Made by a program: the position numbers and the translations under genes. From contig DAIDEE010000017.1 of the NCBI GenBank assembly GCA_027308685.1, forward strand, positions 22,078 to 86,077: a stretch of 64,000 nt of DNA. The letters are read 5' to 3'. The notes under the pieces were generated by a model. That model had not been told where the DNA came from. It did not search any database and worked only from the letters and a program-made list of their open reading frames with translations. Position 1 is the first letter of the stretch, and each line of letters opens with the position of its first letter. The DNA is from Acidocella sp. (GTDB lineage: Bacteria > Pseudomonadota > Alphaproteobacteria > Acetobacterales > Acetobacteraceae). Shown in pieces: positions 1 through 8,862 of this stretch.

Positions 1-201
1 GGCAACCTCCATCAATGTAACACCACGGGTTTCATATTGGCCAACCAGGGCGGCCATCACAGCATCCACATCCACCGTTTCCGGGAGCAAATTGGTAAGC
101 ACCCGCGCTGTCACCGGTTCCCGGCTGGCAAAAATCAGCGCCTCGGCCAGTCGCACGGCGCGGGCGAAAATTTCGTCGGTCGCTTCACTCGTCTCGCTCA
201 T
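1..201 (-). CDS. scpB: Segregation and condensation protein B, N-terminal part (partial)
   Basis: The minus strand encodes the first 67 residues of a protein starting MSETSEATDEIFARAVRLAE, followed by EALIFASREPV and a segment typical of the first winged-helix domain of ScpB. The gene runs off the left edge of the window. ScpB is the kleisin-associated subunit of the SMC-ScpA-ScpB condensin that organises replicated chromosomes. The ATG at 199-201 lies inside the end of scpA, a 17-base overlap that suggests translational coupling, as is usual for this pair. Identification rests on both the sequence and the position after scpA. Confidence 0.85.
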   Translation of the reverse strand, partial: MSETSEATDEIFARAVRLAEALIFASREPVTARVLTNLLPETVDVDAVMAALVGQYETRGVTLMEVA

Positions 202-928
202 TCTCACCCTTATGCACCAGAATTGGGCCAAAATTTGTCTCTTGCCGCAAAATCAAATCACCGCTGCGAGCCATTTCCAGCCCGGCCACCAAAGTAGCCG
301 ACAAGGCGGCACGCTTTGGCAGCCCGCCCAACAGATTATCAGGTAAAAACGATTCCAGACTGGACCAACTCGGCATCGACCCCAGCAACCTTTGTAACCG
401 TTCCAGCGCATTCTGCACCGAGAAATATGTCATTGGCTTGGGTTTATACTGCACTTTCGCGCCCGCCCGCCGCCGTGCCGCCAAATAGGCACTGAGCAGG
501 CTGCTCATGTCCAAGCGCAGCTTCGAGCGGTCGGTCTCCACCATGTCCTCGGGCGTACCGCGGGCAAATTCGTCCCAGCCGAGTTGCGGGCGCTTGCTCA
601 TCCAGGCGGCGGCGGCGCGGACCGCTTGCAAATCAATCAGGCGGGCGGCGAGGATTTCCGCGGCGGTCTCGGCGTCCTCGGGCTCGCCGGTGGCGGGCAG
701 CAGCAGGCGCGACTTCAACCAGGTGAGCCAGGCGGCCATCACCAGCCAGTCGGCGGCGAGTTCGAGCCGCACCCGGCGGGCCCCCTCAATGACGCCGAGG
801 AATTGTTCCACCAAAGCCAAAATTGAGATTTTATGGAGGTCAACTTTTTGCGCACGGGCGAGTTCAAGCAGCAAATCCAGCGGCCCCTCGAAGCCGTCGA
901 GTTGCAGAACCAGCGCATCAGACTCCAT
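185..928 (-). CDS. scpA: Segregation and condensation protein A (kleisin)
   Basis: This 247-residue protein is the kleisin of the SMC condensin complex, which bridges the SMC heads and recruits ScpB. The N-terminus has the family pattern LDGFEGPLDLLLELARAQKVDL at about residues 11-32, and the winged-helix C-terminal region that contacts the SMC head follows. Its length matches the family. It overlaps scpB by 17 bases downstream and the M50 protease gene by 11 bases upstream, so it sits in the middle of a minus-strand operon. Nothing unusual is seen. Confidence 0.93.
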   Translation of the reverse strand: MESDALVLQLDGFEGPLDLLLELARAQKVDLHKISILALVEQFLGVIEGARRVRLELAADWLVMAAWLTWLKSRLLLPATGEPEDAETAAEILAARLIDLQAVRAAAAWMSKRPQLGWDEFARGTPEDMVETDRSKLRLDMSSLLSAYLAARRRAGAKVQYKPKPMTYFSVQNALERLQRLLGSMPSWSSLESFLPDNLLGGLPKRAALSATLVAGLEMARSGDLILRQETNFGPILVHKGENERDE

Positions 929-1604
929 TGGCGTGTCCTGTGATCCGCATCACCATATCCATTGCCCACGGCAAAACAGTGTTGAAGGTATCGGTCATGG
1001 GGTCAAAATGGACGTTGAATTGTTGCAGCACGGTCGGCAACACAAACAGCAGCAGCATCACCAGCATAATGCCGTATTTTTCAACGCCAGACACCCAGAT
1101 GGCGGCACGCAGCGGCAGCACCCCCACCAACACCCGGCCACCGTCCATCGGCGGCATCGGGATAAGGTTGAAAAGACCCAGGACGAGGTTCACTGCGATG
1201 AAATAAGTAAAAAAATCAGTCGCAAAGCTCAGTGAGAGCAATTCCGCGCCCAGAATCGCCAAGGCAAAATTCATCGCTGGGCCCGCCAGCGCCACCAGCA
1301 CCATCAGACGGCGCGGGTTATGACTAGCACCGATATGCAGCGCCTGGGCGTTGACCGGCACCGGCTTGGCCCAGCCGAACATAAAAGCCACCCTGCCAAT
1401 GGTGGCAAGCTGCGAGACAACCAGAAAAATCGGCAAAAACACCGTGCCGATTTTATCGACATGCTTGAGCGGGTTGAGTGACAGCCGTCCGGCGGCTTTG
1501 GCAGTGGTATCGCCCATCGCCCAGGCCGCCAGCCCATGCGCTAGTTCGTGTAGAATGATGGCGATGAGGGTCGCCAAAACGCCGTAGATGGCCTCGATGA
1601 TCAT
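918..1604 (-). CDS. Site-2 protease family (M50) membrane metalloprotease
   Basis: This is a multi-pass membrane protein of 228 residues beginning MIIEAIYGVLATLIAIILHELAHG. HELAH is the zinc-binding HExxH motif in the first membrane helix. NLIPMPPMDGGR near residue 175 supplies the third zinc ligand and the NPxDG-type motif of S2P proteases. It belongs to the short M50 group without a PDZ domain, often next to scpA; the substrate is unknown. I place the start at 1604 because that ATG overlaps the nagZ stop in an ATGA junction. A longer reading frame to 1673 would lie wholly inside nagZ. Confidence 0.85.
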   Translation of the reverse strand: MIIEAIYGVLATLIAIILHELAHGLAAWAMGDTTAKAAGRLSLNPLKHVDKIGTVFLPIFLVVSQLATIGRVAFMFGWAKPVPVNAQALHIGASHNPRRLMVLVALAGPAMNFALAILGAELLSLSFATDFFTYFIAVNLVLGLFNLIPMPPMDGGRVLVGVLPLRAAIWVSGVEKYGIMLVMLLLFVLPTVLQQFNVHFDPMTDTFNTVLPWAMDMVMRITGHANGV

Positions 1605-2461
1605 GCGGCAATGGCCCGCAGGATGCTGAGGTTCCCGGCCATGTCGCCGGGACAATAGAGTGCCACGTCGCAACCGGCTTTGAGGGCCGCCGTCGCTCGC
1701 TCAGAGGGTGTGCCGCTGAGAGCACCCATCGCCAGATCGTCACTGACCAACGTACCGGAAAAGCCGATTTTGCCGCGGATGATTTCGCTGATCACCTTGG
1801 GCGACAGAGTGGCTGGGCGTTCAGCATCATAAGCCTCGTACACAATGTGAGCGGTCATGGCCCAGGGTAGCGCGTTGTTGGCGATGAAGGGAAAGAAATC
1901 AGGGGCAAGATCAACATTCCTGGCAATCTTCGGCAGGCCGAGGTGTGAGTCAATTTGCGCGCGGCCATGGCCCGGAATGTGTTTGATGACGGGGGTGACG
2001 CCGGTTGAGATGATCCCCTCGGCGATTTTGGCCCCGAGGAACGCCACGATTTTGGGGTCATTGGAGATGGCGCGGTCGCCGATGACGTCGCTGGCGCCAG
2101 GGTAGCGCAAATCCAGCACCGGGGCGGCGGTCATGGTGAAACCCGCCGTCTTCACCATGGCGCCTAAAGCCTGGCCGTGGGCATAGGCGGCTTCGGCGGT
2201 TTTTAAGGTGGCGGCGGGCGGCAATTCCGGCCAATACGGGGCACGCAGACGGGCCACCCGGCCACCTTCCTGGTCGACCATAATGACGGCACCGGGCGGA
2301 AGGATGTTTGCTAGAGATTTATTTAATTCAGACAGTTGTTGAGGATTCATAATGTTGCGTGCGAACAAAATGATGCCGTGCGGCGGGTAATCGCGTAGTA
2401 ATTTAGCTTCGTCGTCACCCAATATGGGTCCGGCAATGCCGAGAATGACCGGAAGGCTCAA
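1601..2461 (-). CDS. nagZ: Beta-N-acetylhexosaminidase, glycoside hydrolase family 3
   Basis: This cytoplasmic NagZ-type enzyme removes N-acetylglucosamine from anhydromuropeptides in peptidoglycan recycling. Visible features are MVDQEGGRVARL near residues 61-72 and the GH3 signature KHIPGHGRAQIDSHLGLP near residues 161-178, which carries the flexible-loop His/Asp pair used for acid-base catalysis. SDDLAMGAL holds the likely nucleophile aspartate. At 286 residues it is shorter than the E. coli enzyme, as is common in alphaproteobacteria. The start is a TTG that overlaps the stop of the SPOR-domain gene (TTGA). The SPOR-nagZ pairing fits a shared role in murein turnover. Confidence 0.9.
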   Translation of the reverse strand: MSLPVILGIAGPILGDDEAKLLRDYPPHGIILFARNIMNPQQLSELNKSLANILPPGAVIMVDQEGGRVARLRAPYWPELPPAATLKTAEAAYAHGQALGAMVKTAGFTMTAAPVLDLRYPGASDVIGDRAISNDPKIVAFLGAKIAEGIISTGVTPVIKHIPGHGRAQIDSHLGLPKIARNVDLAPDFFPFIANNALPWAMTAHIVYEAYDAERPATLSPKVISEIIRGKIGFSGTLVSDDLAMGALSGTPSERATAALKAGCDVALYCPGDMAGNLSILRAIAA

Positions 2462-3147
2462 AACCCGACCACCGTGCAGGCAGCACCCTTGGCCGCGAGG
2501 TCAGCGCAAAATGTCCGGGCCGCTTGCTGGTCGGCGAACCCGCCGACACGCAGACGCCAGACATTGTTGCCGTTAACGATAGCGGGGATGAAAATTGGGG
2601 TTTTATCCTTCAGAAGCGGTGGATATTTGGCGAGCAGATGCGCCCATACCTGATGCGCGCCGGCGGAGTTAGCCGTGGCGGCCAATTGCACCTGCGCCGG
2701 CCCGGAGGGCGCAGCGGATAGTGGTGCGGCTGGTGCGGCATTTGGCAAAGCCGCGGACGGTGCGGTGGTCGCAACCGATGCCGGTGGCGGCGCTGCCGGG
2801 GCGATCGGCTGGAATTGCTGGATATCAGGCTGCGGTGCTTCTGGGGCCAATGTGGCAGGGCCAGAACTGACGTTGCCGGACATGATGGGTTCGTTGGCAC
2901 CCGGAACGGTCAGCCCACCGGGATCCAACGGCGCGACTCGTAACGGCACATCAGGCGCGGCGATTTCAGGTGGCGGGCCAAACCCTATGCGTGGCCTGAC
3001 ACCGCTCCACACCAGCGCCACCCCGATGATCACCACTGAAATGCCACCGGCTGCCAGCACAATGCGACGCATTGCAGGGTCCACAGACTGGCGTTTGCGC
3101 GCCTGATAGGAATATTCGGGAATATTCTGGTCGGGGTCGCGGCTCAA
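2458..3147 (-). CDS. SPOR-domain membrane-anchored protein
   Basis: The protein has a short cytoplasmic N-terminus, one membrane helix (RRIVLAAGGISVVIIGVALVW region), a long Pro/Ala-rich linker and a C-terminal SPOR domain of about 70 residues ending CADLAAKGAACTVVGF. SPOR domains bind glycan strands lacking stem peptides, so a periplasmic, division-site role is likely. I chose the TTG at 3145-3147, one base after the argS stop and preceded by AGGAG. An in-frame TTG at 3165 is possible but has no ribosome site at a useful distance. It overlaps nagZ by 4 bases. Confidence 0.8.
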   Translation of the reverse strand: MSRDPDQNIPEYSYQARKRQSVDPAMRRIVLAAGGISVVIIGVALVWSGVRPRIGFGPPPEIAAPDVPLRVAPLDPGGLTVPGANEPIMSGNVSSGPATLAPEAPQPDIQQFQPIAPAAPPPASVATTAPSAALPNAAPAAPLSAAPSGPAQVQLAATANSAGAHQVWAHLLAKYPPLLKDKTPIFIPAIVNGNNVWRLRVGGFADQQAARTFCADLAAKGAACTVVGF

Positions 3148-3148
3148 A

Positions 3149-4897
3149 CTATCGCATCTCCTCAACCGGTTGCACGCCCAGAACGGCCAGGCCGGAGCGG
3201 ATGACGATGGCGGTGGCGCTCACCAAAGCAACCCGGGCTTTGGTCTCCGTTGGGCGGTCAGCCTGCAGGAACCGTAACGCCGCATCATCGCGGCCGGCAT
3301 TCCAAAGCGCATGAAAATCACCGGCCAACTCATACAGGAAAAAAGCAATACGATGCGGTTCGCGCGCTTCGGCGGCAGACTCAACAATGCGCGGCCAGGC
3401 AATGAGTTTGCGGATCAGGGCAAGTTCCTCAGGGGCCGTTAGTGAGGTTAAATCGGCATCGGCAAGGCCGCTGATCTCACCGGCGGCACGCAGCACGCTG
3501 CGGGCGCGGGCATGAGCATATTGCACGTAAAACACCGGGTTATCGCGGGTCTGGGCGACGGCGGCGTTCAGGTCAAACTCCATCTGCGCGTCGGATTTAC
3601 GCATCAGCATGATAAAGCGCACCGCATCGGGACCCACTTCATCAATCAGGTCACGTAATTCAACGAAAGTGCCTGCGCGTTTGCTCATCCGCACGGGCGC
3701 ACCGTCTTTCATCACCCGTACAATCTGGCAAAGCACCACATCGAGGCTGGCTTGGGTGTTACCCGCAAGGGCTTTCACGGCGGCCTGCATACGCTTGACA
3801 TAGCCGCCATGGTCGGCACCCCAGACGTCGATCATCTGCGTGAAGCCCCGCGCCATTTTGTCGGCATGGTAGGCGATATCGTTCGCGAAATAGGTGTTGC
3901 TGCCGTCGGATTTTTGCACCGGGCGGTCGACGTCATCGCCGAATTCGGTGGAGCGGAATAATTTCTGCTCGCGTGGTTCCCAATCCTCCGGGATTTTACC
4001 TTTGGGCGGTTCCAGCGTGCCCTGATAAATCAAACCGGCGGATTCCAGAATGGCAAGACCACGTGTGACACCACCCGCCTGCACCAGCGCATCTTCCGAG
4101 GAAAACACATCAAAATAGACACGGAGCGCTGCGAGGTCTTCGCGGATCAAATCCAGCATTTTTGAAACGCCGAATTGCCGGGCGGTATCGAGCCAGTCAG
4201 ACTCTGGCTTGTCAACAAAAGCTGTATCATGTTCAGCCGCAAACGCAGCACCCACAGGTTCCAGATACGCGCCGCCATATTGCATGCCACCTGCAACACT
4301 GGCGGCATAAGCATCAGCTTTTTCGGGCAATCCCAACGCCTGCAAGTAGCGGAAATACACTACCCGGCCCAGCGCGATGACCTGCGCCCCGGCATCGTTG
4401 ATGTAATACTCCTTGGTCACGCCGTAACCGGCTTTGGCGATGAGATTTGCCAGCGCATCACCCACCACCGCCCCCCGGCAATGGCCCACATGCAGCGGGC
4501 CGGTGGGATTGGCGGAGACATATTCGACGTTGATTTTCTGGCCCTTATCAGTGCCCTGCCCGTAGGCTTCACTGGCGGATAAAATCACCGGAATTTGCCG
4601 CAGCAAAAACGCTGCATCCAGCATGATGTTAACAAAACCCGGCCCGGCTGGCTCAGCTTTGGCAATACCGGTGCGGCGTGCCAGCGCTTCAGACAATGCA
4701 GAGGCAATTTCACGCGGGTTTTTACCCGCTGGCTTGGCCACCACCATTGCCGCATTGGTTGCCATGTCACCATGCGCAGCGTCGCGCGTCGGCGTGACTT
4801 CAATCTTCGCCAGCACTTCAACCGGCAATTCCGGCAACATCGCCGTAATATCCTCGAGCACCCAGTTTCGCATCGCCGCAAACAAATTCTCAGTCAT
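3149..4897 (-). CDS. argS: Arginine--tRNA ligase
   Basis: This is a class I aminoacyl-tRNA synthetase of 582 residues. It has the ArgS N-terminal additional domain, then the HIGH motif in the form NPTGPLHVGHCRGAVVGD near residues 131-148. The KMSKS-like loop RMSKRAGTFVEL follows, and a DALR anticodon-binding domain ends the protein. It charges tRNA-Arg. The start is an ATG at 4895-4897. The gene lies between the dGTPase-like gene and the SPOR-domain gene, an order that recurs in alphaproteobacteria. No missing motif is seen. Confidence 0.97.
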   Translation of the reverse strand: MTENLFAAMRNWVLEDITAMLPELPVEVLAKIEVTPTRDAAHGDMATNAAMVVAKPAGKNPREIASALSEALARRTGIAKAEPAGPGFVNIMLDAAFLLRQIPVILSASEAYGQGTDKGQKINVEYVSANPTGPLHVGHCRGAVVGDALANLIAKAGYGVTKEYYINDAGAQVIALGRVVYFRYLQALGLPEKADAYAASVAGGMQYGGAYLEPVGAAFAAEHDTAFVDKPESDWLDTARQFGVSKMLDLIREDLAALRVYFDVFSSEDALVQAGGVTRGLAILESAGLIYQGTLEPPKGKIPEDWEPREQKLFRSTEFGDDVDRPVQKSDGSNTYFANDIAYHADKMARGFTQMIDVWGADHGGYVKRMQAAVKALAGNTQASLDVVLCQIVRVMKDGAPVRMSKRAGTFVELRDLIDEVGPDAVRFIMLMRKSDAQMEFDLNAAVAQTRDNPVFYVQYAHARARSVLRAAGEISGLADADLTSLTAPEELALIRKLIAWPRIVESAAEAREPHRIAFFLYELAGDFHALWNAGRDDAALRFLQADRPTETKARVALVSATAIVIRSGLAVLGVQPVEEMR

Positions 4898-4907
4898 ACA
4901 AAATCCA

Positions 4908-6050
4908 TTAAGCTGGCACGGCTGGGTCGGTCAGCCGTGCGTATTCTTCCATCGCGAAGCGGTCGGTCATGCCAGCCACGTAATCGCGCACAATTTCAGC
5001 GGCCCGCGCGGTGTTGCCTCTGCCGGCTTCGTCCCGCCATTCGTCGGGCAGTAAATCCGGGCGGTCCAGCAACAAACTACCGAGTGATCTGGTGACCATC
5101 TGGGCCTTGCGGCTCATCCGGTTGACGCGCCAATGGCGGTACATGCGGTCAAACAAAAACGCCTTCACGGTGCGGCTGGCCGCTGCCATGGCGGGGGAAA
5201 ACCCGATGACCGGCGTTTCACAGCCGCGAATCGCTTCAACATCAGCGGGGGCCAGGGTTGCCAAACGGCGTTGGCTTTCAATGATGACATCCTGGATCAT
5301 CAGATGGATCACCCGGCGCGACATCTCATTGCGAACCCGCTTGTCATCACCGGTCAAAGCCCGTGCGGCGCGCAACGCGTCACCGATAACAGGCAATTCC
5401 GCCAGATCATCAAGGTTGAACAACCCAGCACGCAGCCCATCGTCAAGGTCATGGGTATTATAGGCGATATCGTCGGCAAAGGCCGCCACCTGCGCCTCCG
5501 CCGAGGGCTGGCGCTCAAGGTCAAGGTCATACTGTTTATTAAACGCCGCAATATAGTCAGACGGTTTTGGCAGCGGGCCATTGTGTTTGGCCAGACCTTC
5601 CAGCATCTCCCAGGTTAGATTCAACCCGTCGAACCCGGCGTATTTATGCTCCAGTCGCGTGACCACCCGCAGGCTTTGGGCGTTGTGGTCAAAGCCGCCA
5701 AAAGCTTCCAGCGCCTCGTTCAGCCCGGTTTCGCCGGCGTGGCCGAACGGCGGATGGCCGAGGTCGTGCGCCAGGGCCAAGGCTTCGGTGAGGTCTTCAT
5801 CGAGGCTTAAACGCCGGGCGATGGAGCGGGCGACCTGCGCCACTTCCAGCGAATGGGTGAGCCGGGTGCGATAAAAATCGCCCTCACGGGTTACAAATAC
5901 CTGGGTTTTATATTGCAGCTTGCGAAACGCCGAGGCGTGAACTACCCGGTCGCGGTCGCGCTGGAAGGGCGAGCGATCCGGCGCTTCGGGCTCGGCGTGC
6001 AGCCGGCCGCGCGAGGTTTGGGGCATTACAGCGTAAGGGGCCAAGGTCAT
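4908..6050 (-). CDS. Deoxyguanosinetriphosphate triphosphohydrolase-like protein (HD domain)
   Basis: This 380-residue dGTPase-like protein carries the HD metal site: RLTHSLEVAQVARSIARR supplies the first histidine and ALAHDLGHPPFGHAGE the HD pair. Proteins of this clade hydrolyse dNTPs to nucleosides plus triphosphate and probably help control nucleotide pools. I start it at the ATG 6048-6050 (MTLAPYAVMPQTSRGR). The longer frame to 6134 would run over the divergent iron-sulfur carrier gene. The two genes are divergent with about 50 bases between their starts, so their promoters overlap. Confidence 0.9.
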   Translation of the reverse strand: MTLAPYAVMPQTSRGRLHAEPEAPDRSPFQRDRDRVVHASAFRKLQYKTQVFVTREGDFYRTRLTHSLEVAQVARSIARRLSLDEDLTEALALAHDLGHPPFGHAGETGLNEALEAFGGFDHNAQSLRVVTRLEHKYAGFDGLNLTWEMLEGLAKHNGPLPKPSDYIAAFNKQYDLDLERQPSAEAQVAAFADDIAYNTHDLDDGLRAGLFNLDDLAELPVIGDALRAARALTGDDKRVRNEMSRRVIHLMIQDVIIESQRRLATLAPADVEAIRGCETPVIGFSPAMAAASRTVKAFLFDRMYRHWRVNRMSRKAQMVTRSLGSLLLDRPDLLPDEWRDEAGRGNTARAAEIVRDYVAGMTDRFAMEEYARLTDPAVPA

Positions 6051-6103
6051 GGTACTCAGTCCTACACAGCGCAGCCCTTCAATCCAAGGGCATCCCGCGC
6101 TAT

Positions 6104-6454
6104 ATGAAGCATATGAGCCAATCTCTTGAGACATTCCGCCTCTCCGACAGTGCCGCCCGCCGGGTGGCCGAAATTCTGGCCAGTGACCCGCAGGCCCAGG
6201 CGTTGCGGGTTGAGGTGCTGGCCGGGGGCTGTTCGGGCTTTCAATATAAGTTTGACCTGACCGCCCTGAAAAACCCCGATGATCTGGTGATCGCTGCCGG
6301 TGGTGCTACCGTATTTGTGGACCCCGCCAGCCTGGATTTACTGGCTGGTGCCGAGCTAGACTATAAGGACTCCCTGATGGGGGCGCATTTTGCCGTGCAG
6401 AACCCCAATGCCACCTCATCCTGCGGCTGCGGCACCTCGTTCTCCATTGACTAA
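6104..6454 (+). CDS. erpA: A-type iron-sulfur cluster carrier (ErpA/IscA family)
   Basis: This 116-residue A-type carrier passes Fe-S clusters to apo-proteins. The three conserved cysteines are visible: one in EVLAGGCSGFQYKF near residue 43 and two in SSCGCGTSF near the C-terminus. The ATG at 6113 (MSQSLETFRLS) is an alternative start three codons in and fits the family well. ErpA is one choice; IscA-like or SufA-like cannot be excluded from sequence alone. The xth gene begins inside its last codons. Confidence 0.88.
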   Translation: MKHMSQSLETFRLSDSAARRVAEILASDPQAQALRVEVLAGGCSGFQYKFDLTALKNPDDLVIAAGGATVFVDPASLDLLAGAELDYKDSLMGAHFAVQNPNATSSCGCGTSFSID

Positions 6455-7223
6455 AATAACCACCTGGAACGTCAACTCGGTTCGTATTCGCGAATCGCAT
6501 GTGGCGGAGTTTCTGGCACGCGAGCAGCCAGACTTGCTGCTGTTGCAGGAGATTAAATGCGAGGAGCATCAGTTCCCTGCCCTTGCCTTCAGCAAGCTTG
6601 GCTATAGTTCGGTGATTGTCGGACAAAAATCGTATAATGGCGTGGCGATTCTGCATAAAGCGCCGGTGCGTGTGACCCACCGCAAGCTGCCGGGCATGAC
6701 CGAGGCTGATAGCCATTCACGCTATATTGAGGTGAGCAGCGGCGATTTGGTCGTTGGCAATTTGTACCTGCCGAACGGCAATTCAAATGGCGATGAAGGC
6801 TATGCCTATAAGCTGGAGTGGATGGAAAATCTTCGCAGACACGCTCAGGCGATGCTAGAGGCGGATAAAAATTTTATCCTGGCGGGGGATTATAATGTTT
6901 GCCCTACCGACGCTGATTTTGCCCCTGGTGCGATTGGCAAAAACGATGCGCTGGTGCGGCCGCAAACCCGTGCGGCGTTCAACGCGCTGATCTGGCTGGG
7001 GCTGACCGAGGCGGTGCGGGCTTTGCACCCCACTGACAAACTTTACACATTCTGGGATTATCAGGCTGGGGCGTGGGATAGAAATTCTGGCCTGAGGATC
7101 GACCATGCTTTGCTCTCGCCACGCGTGGCCGAACAACTGAGCGCCGTGACGATTCACAAAGCCGAACGGGAAAAGACCCAGCCTTCAGACCATGTGCCGG
7201 TGAGCGTGGCGCTTGCGACCTAG
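6447..7223 (+). CDS. xth: Exodeoxyribonuclease III
   Basis: This is an EEP-superfamily AP endonuclease / 3'-5' exonuclease for base excision repair. Motifs are TTWNVNSVRIR at the N-terminus, LLLQEIKCEE with the metal-binding glutamate, LAGDYNVCPTD with the catalytic Asp-Asn pair, and SDHVPVSV at the end with the Asp-His pair. I take the TTG at 6447-6449, which overlaps the erpA stop region and gives the usual (M)TKITTWNVN start. The ATG at 6390 would add residues read from erpA. The stop overlaps that of the convergent acyltransferase by 4 bases (CTAG). Confidence 0.92.
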   Translation: MTKITTWNVNSVRIRESHVAEFLAREQPDLLLLQEIKCEEHQFPALAFSKLGYSSVIVGQKSYNGVAILHKAPVRVTHRKLPGMTEADSHSRYIEVSSGDLVVGNLYLPNGNSNGDEGYAYKLEWMENLRRHAQAMLEADKNFILAGDYNVCPTDADFAPGAIGKNDALVRPQTRAAFNALIWLGLTEAVRALHPTDKLYTFWDYQAGAWDRNSGLRIDHALLSPRVAEQLSAVTIHKAEREKTQPSDHVPVSVALAT

Positions 7224-8095
7224 CGCGGCCAACGTCTGTGAACCCAGAACCATTGTTCAGGATGCTCGCGCACCCAGCCTTCCAGAAGGGTATTAAATTG
7301 CTGGGTCGTGAGTGCAACGTCGGCCTGCCGGTTTTCGGTTTTAACAATTTTAAATTCGTGGACAAAAATTTTGAAATACGCACCCTGTTGACGCACCACG
7401 CGCGCGGCAACAACCGGGACATTTAAGCGGCGAGCCAATGCGGCGGGTGCCGTGGTTGTCATGGCTTTGTGACCAAAAAATAATGCAGGAATGCCCTCAT
7501 CCTGCTTCTGATCTACCAGCATACCGATATGCGCGTGCTTTTTGAGTAACACCACAGCCTGCCGGGCGCCATCTGAGCCCTTCGGTATAAATCCACCCTG
7601 TTGCAACGGGCTTCGTAACTCATTCAACAATGCATCAACATAGGGGTTATTCGGCGCACGATACAAATGATACTGCGTAAAGCCAACACGATAACCCGGC
7701 ACGGTGCCCAATTCCCAATTTCCGTAATGCATGCCGATCATCAGGGCGCCGATGCCATCATCACGGATTTGAATAGCAAGGTTAGCTGGGTCGATCACTT
7801 CGACGCGCTGTGGATCGTCGATCAGTTTGCTCAAATGGGGATATTCCGCCGTGGTGCGGCCTATATTATCCCACATACCTTTGATAATTTTTGCCCGTGC
7901 GGCATCACTCAGTTCGGGCATCGCCAAAGCAAGATTTTTGGTGGCGGTTTTGTGGGCAGATGTTAGCGGCCCAAAAGTCCTTGCCAATCTGCTGCCAGTC
8001 CAGGAAGCTGCATCCAGCGGCAGGATGCGGAAAAACTGCATGAGCAACCGTGCCGCACCCCCTTGCAGGCGATACGATAAATCCTCGATGGTCAT
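7220..8095 (-). CDS. Lysophospholipid / lipid A late acyltransferase (LpxL/HtrB family)
   Basis: This 291-residue inner-membrane protein belongs to the lipid A biosynthesis acyltransferase family. The HxxxxE catalytic motif is seen in GMHYGNWELG near residues 121-130. The later LVDQKQDEGIPALFFGH segment is also typical. It would add a secondary acyl chain to Kdo2-lipid A or a related acceptor; which chain and position cannot be read from the sequence. It overlaps trmJ by 4 bases, so the two are probably co-transcribed with cysS. Confidence 0.87.
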   Translation of the reverse strand: MTIEDLSYRLQGGAARLLMQFFRILPLDAASWTGSRLARTFGPLTSAHKTATKNLALAMPELSDAARAKIIKGMWDNIGRTTAEYPHLSKLIDDPQRVEVIDPANLAIQIRDDGIGALMIGMHYGNWELGTVPGYRVGFTQYHLYRAPNNPYVDALLNELRSPLQQGGFIPKGSDGARQAVVLLKKHAHIGMLVDQKQDEGIPALFFGHKAMTTTAPAALARRLNVPVVAARVVRQQGAYFKIFVHEFKIVKTENRQADVALTTQQFNTLLEGWVREHPEQWFWVHRRWPR

Positions 8096-8862
8096 TCGCG
8101 CGGACCACGCGCGAGGTCACTGACCACACCATGCAATGTGTTCAATTCCTGGCTTGTTACTTCACCGCGTTGGAAGAGGTGCCGCAGGTTACGCACCATG
8201 CCAGGGCGCTTTTGCGGGTTCTTCAAAAACCCGGCTTCATCACACGCTCTAACCAAATGGCCCATGAAATTTTCGAGCTCACCCTTCGTGGCAACATGGG
8301 TTTCATTAGTTTGCAGATTTTTCACCGCCGCGTCCTCGTCGCGGGCGATAAACCATTCATAGCCCATGATCATGACGGCCTGCGCAAGATTGAGCGACAT
8401 GAAACCAGGGTTGAGATCATAGCGGATCAGGCTGTCAGCGCATGCGATATCGTCGTTATCAAGCCCCGCGCGTTCGGGGCCAAATAATATGCCGGCCTTC
8501 ATATTGCGAGCGCCGATGGCATGAATTTCAGCCGCCGCGCCGCGGGCCGTGAGAACCGGCTTGATGATGTGGCGAGGCCGTGGGCAAGTCGCAAAAACCC
8601 GGTGCAGGTCTTTTACAGCATCGGCAACAGTTTCGTGGACTGTGAGTGACTCCAAAATCCGGTGTGCACCCGAGGCCATGCGCCAGGCACGTTCCTGAGG
8701 CCAGCCATCACGCGGCGCCACCAGACGTAGATGAAATAAGCCACCATTGCCCATAGCGCGTGCTACCGCACCGATATTCTCAGCAAGTTGGGGGCGCACC
8801 AGGATCACGATGGGGGAAGGTTCAATGGGCTGTAGATCGGCCCCACCGTCACGACCGGTCAT
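8092..8862 (-). CDS. trmJ: tRNA (cytidine/uridine-2'-O-)-methyltransferase, TrmJ type
   Basis: This is a SPOUT-class methyltransferase of 256 residues. The N-terminal motif IVILVRPQLAENIGAVARAM (about 18-37), then LFGPERAGLDNDDIACAD and NPGFMSLNLAQAVMIMGYEW form the knotted SAM-binding site of the TrmH/TrmJ family. TrmJ 2'-O-methylates position 32 of several tRNAs. The protein has the TrmJ-type C-terminal extension. It overlaps cysS upstream and the acyltransferase downstream by 4 bases each, giving a tightly coupled three-gene unit. Confidence 0.88.
   Translation of the reverse strand: MTGRDGGADLQPIEPSPIVILVRPQLAENIGAVARAMGNGGLFHLRLVAPRDGWPQERAWRMASGAHRILESLTVHETVADAVKDLHRVFATCPRPRHIIKPVLTARGAAAEIHAIGARNMKAGILFGPERAGLDNDDIACADSLIRYDLNPGFMSLNLAQAVMIMGYEWFIARDEDAAVKNLQTNETHVATKGELENFMGHLVRACDEAGFLKNPQKRPGMVRNLRHLFQRGEVTSQELNTLHGVVSDLARGPRE

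Noticed and set aside
6390..6446. Upstream ATG start for xth
   Set aside because: The added residues are read from the end of erpA and match no exonuclease III; the TTG at 6447 gives the family N-terminus.
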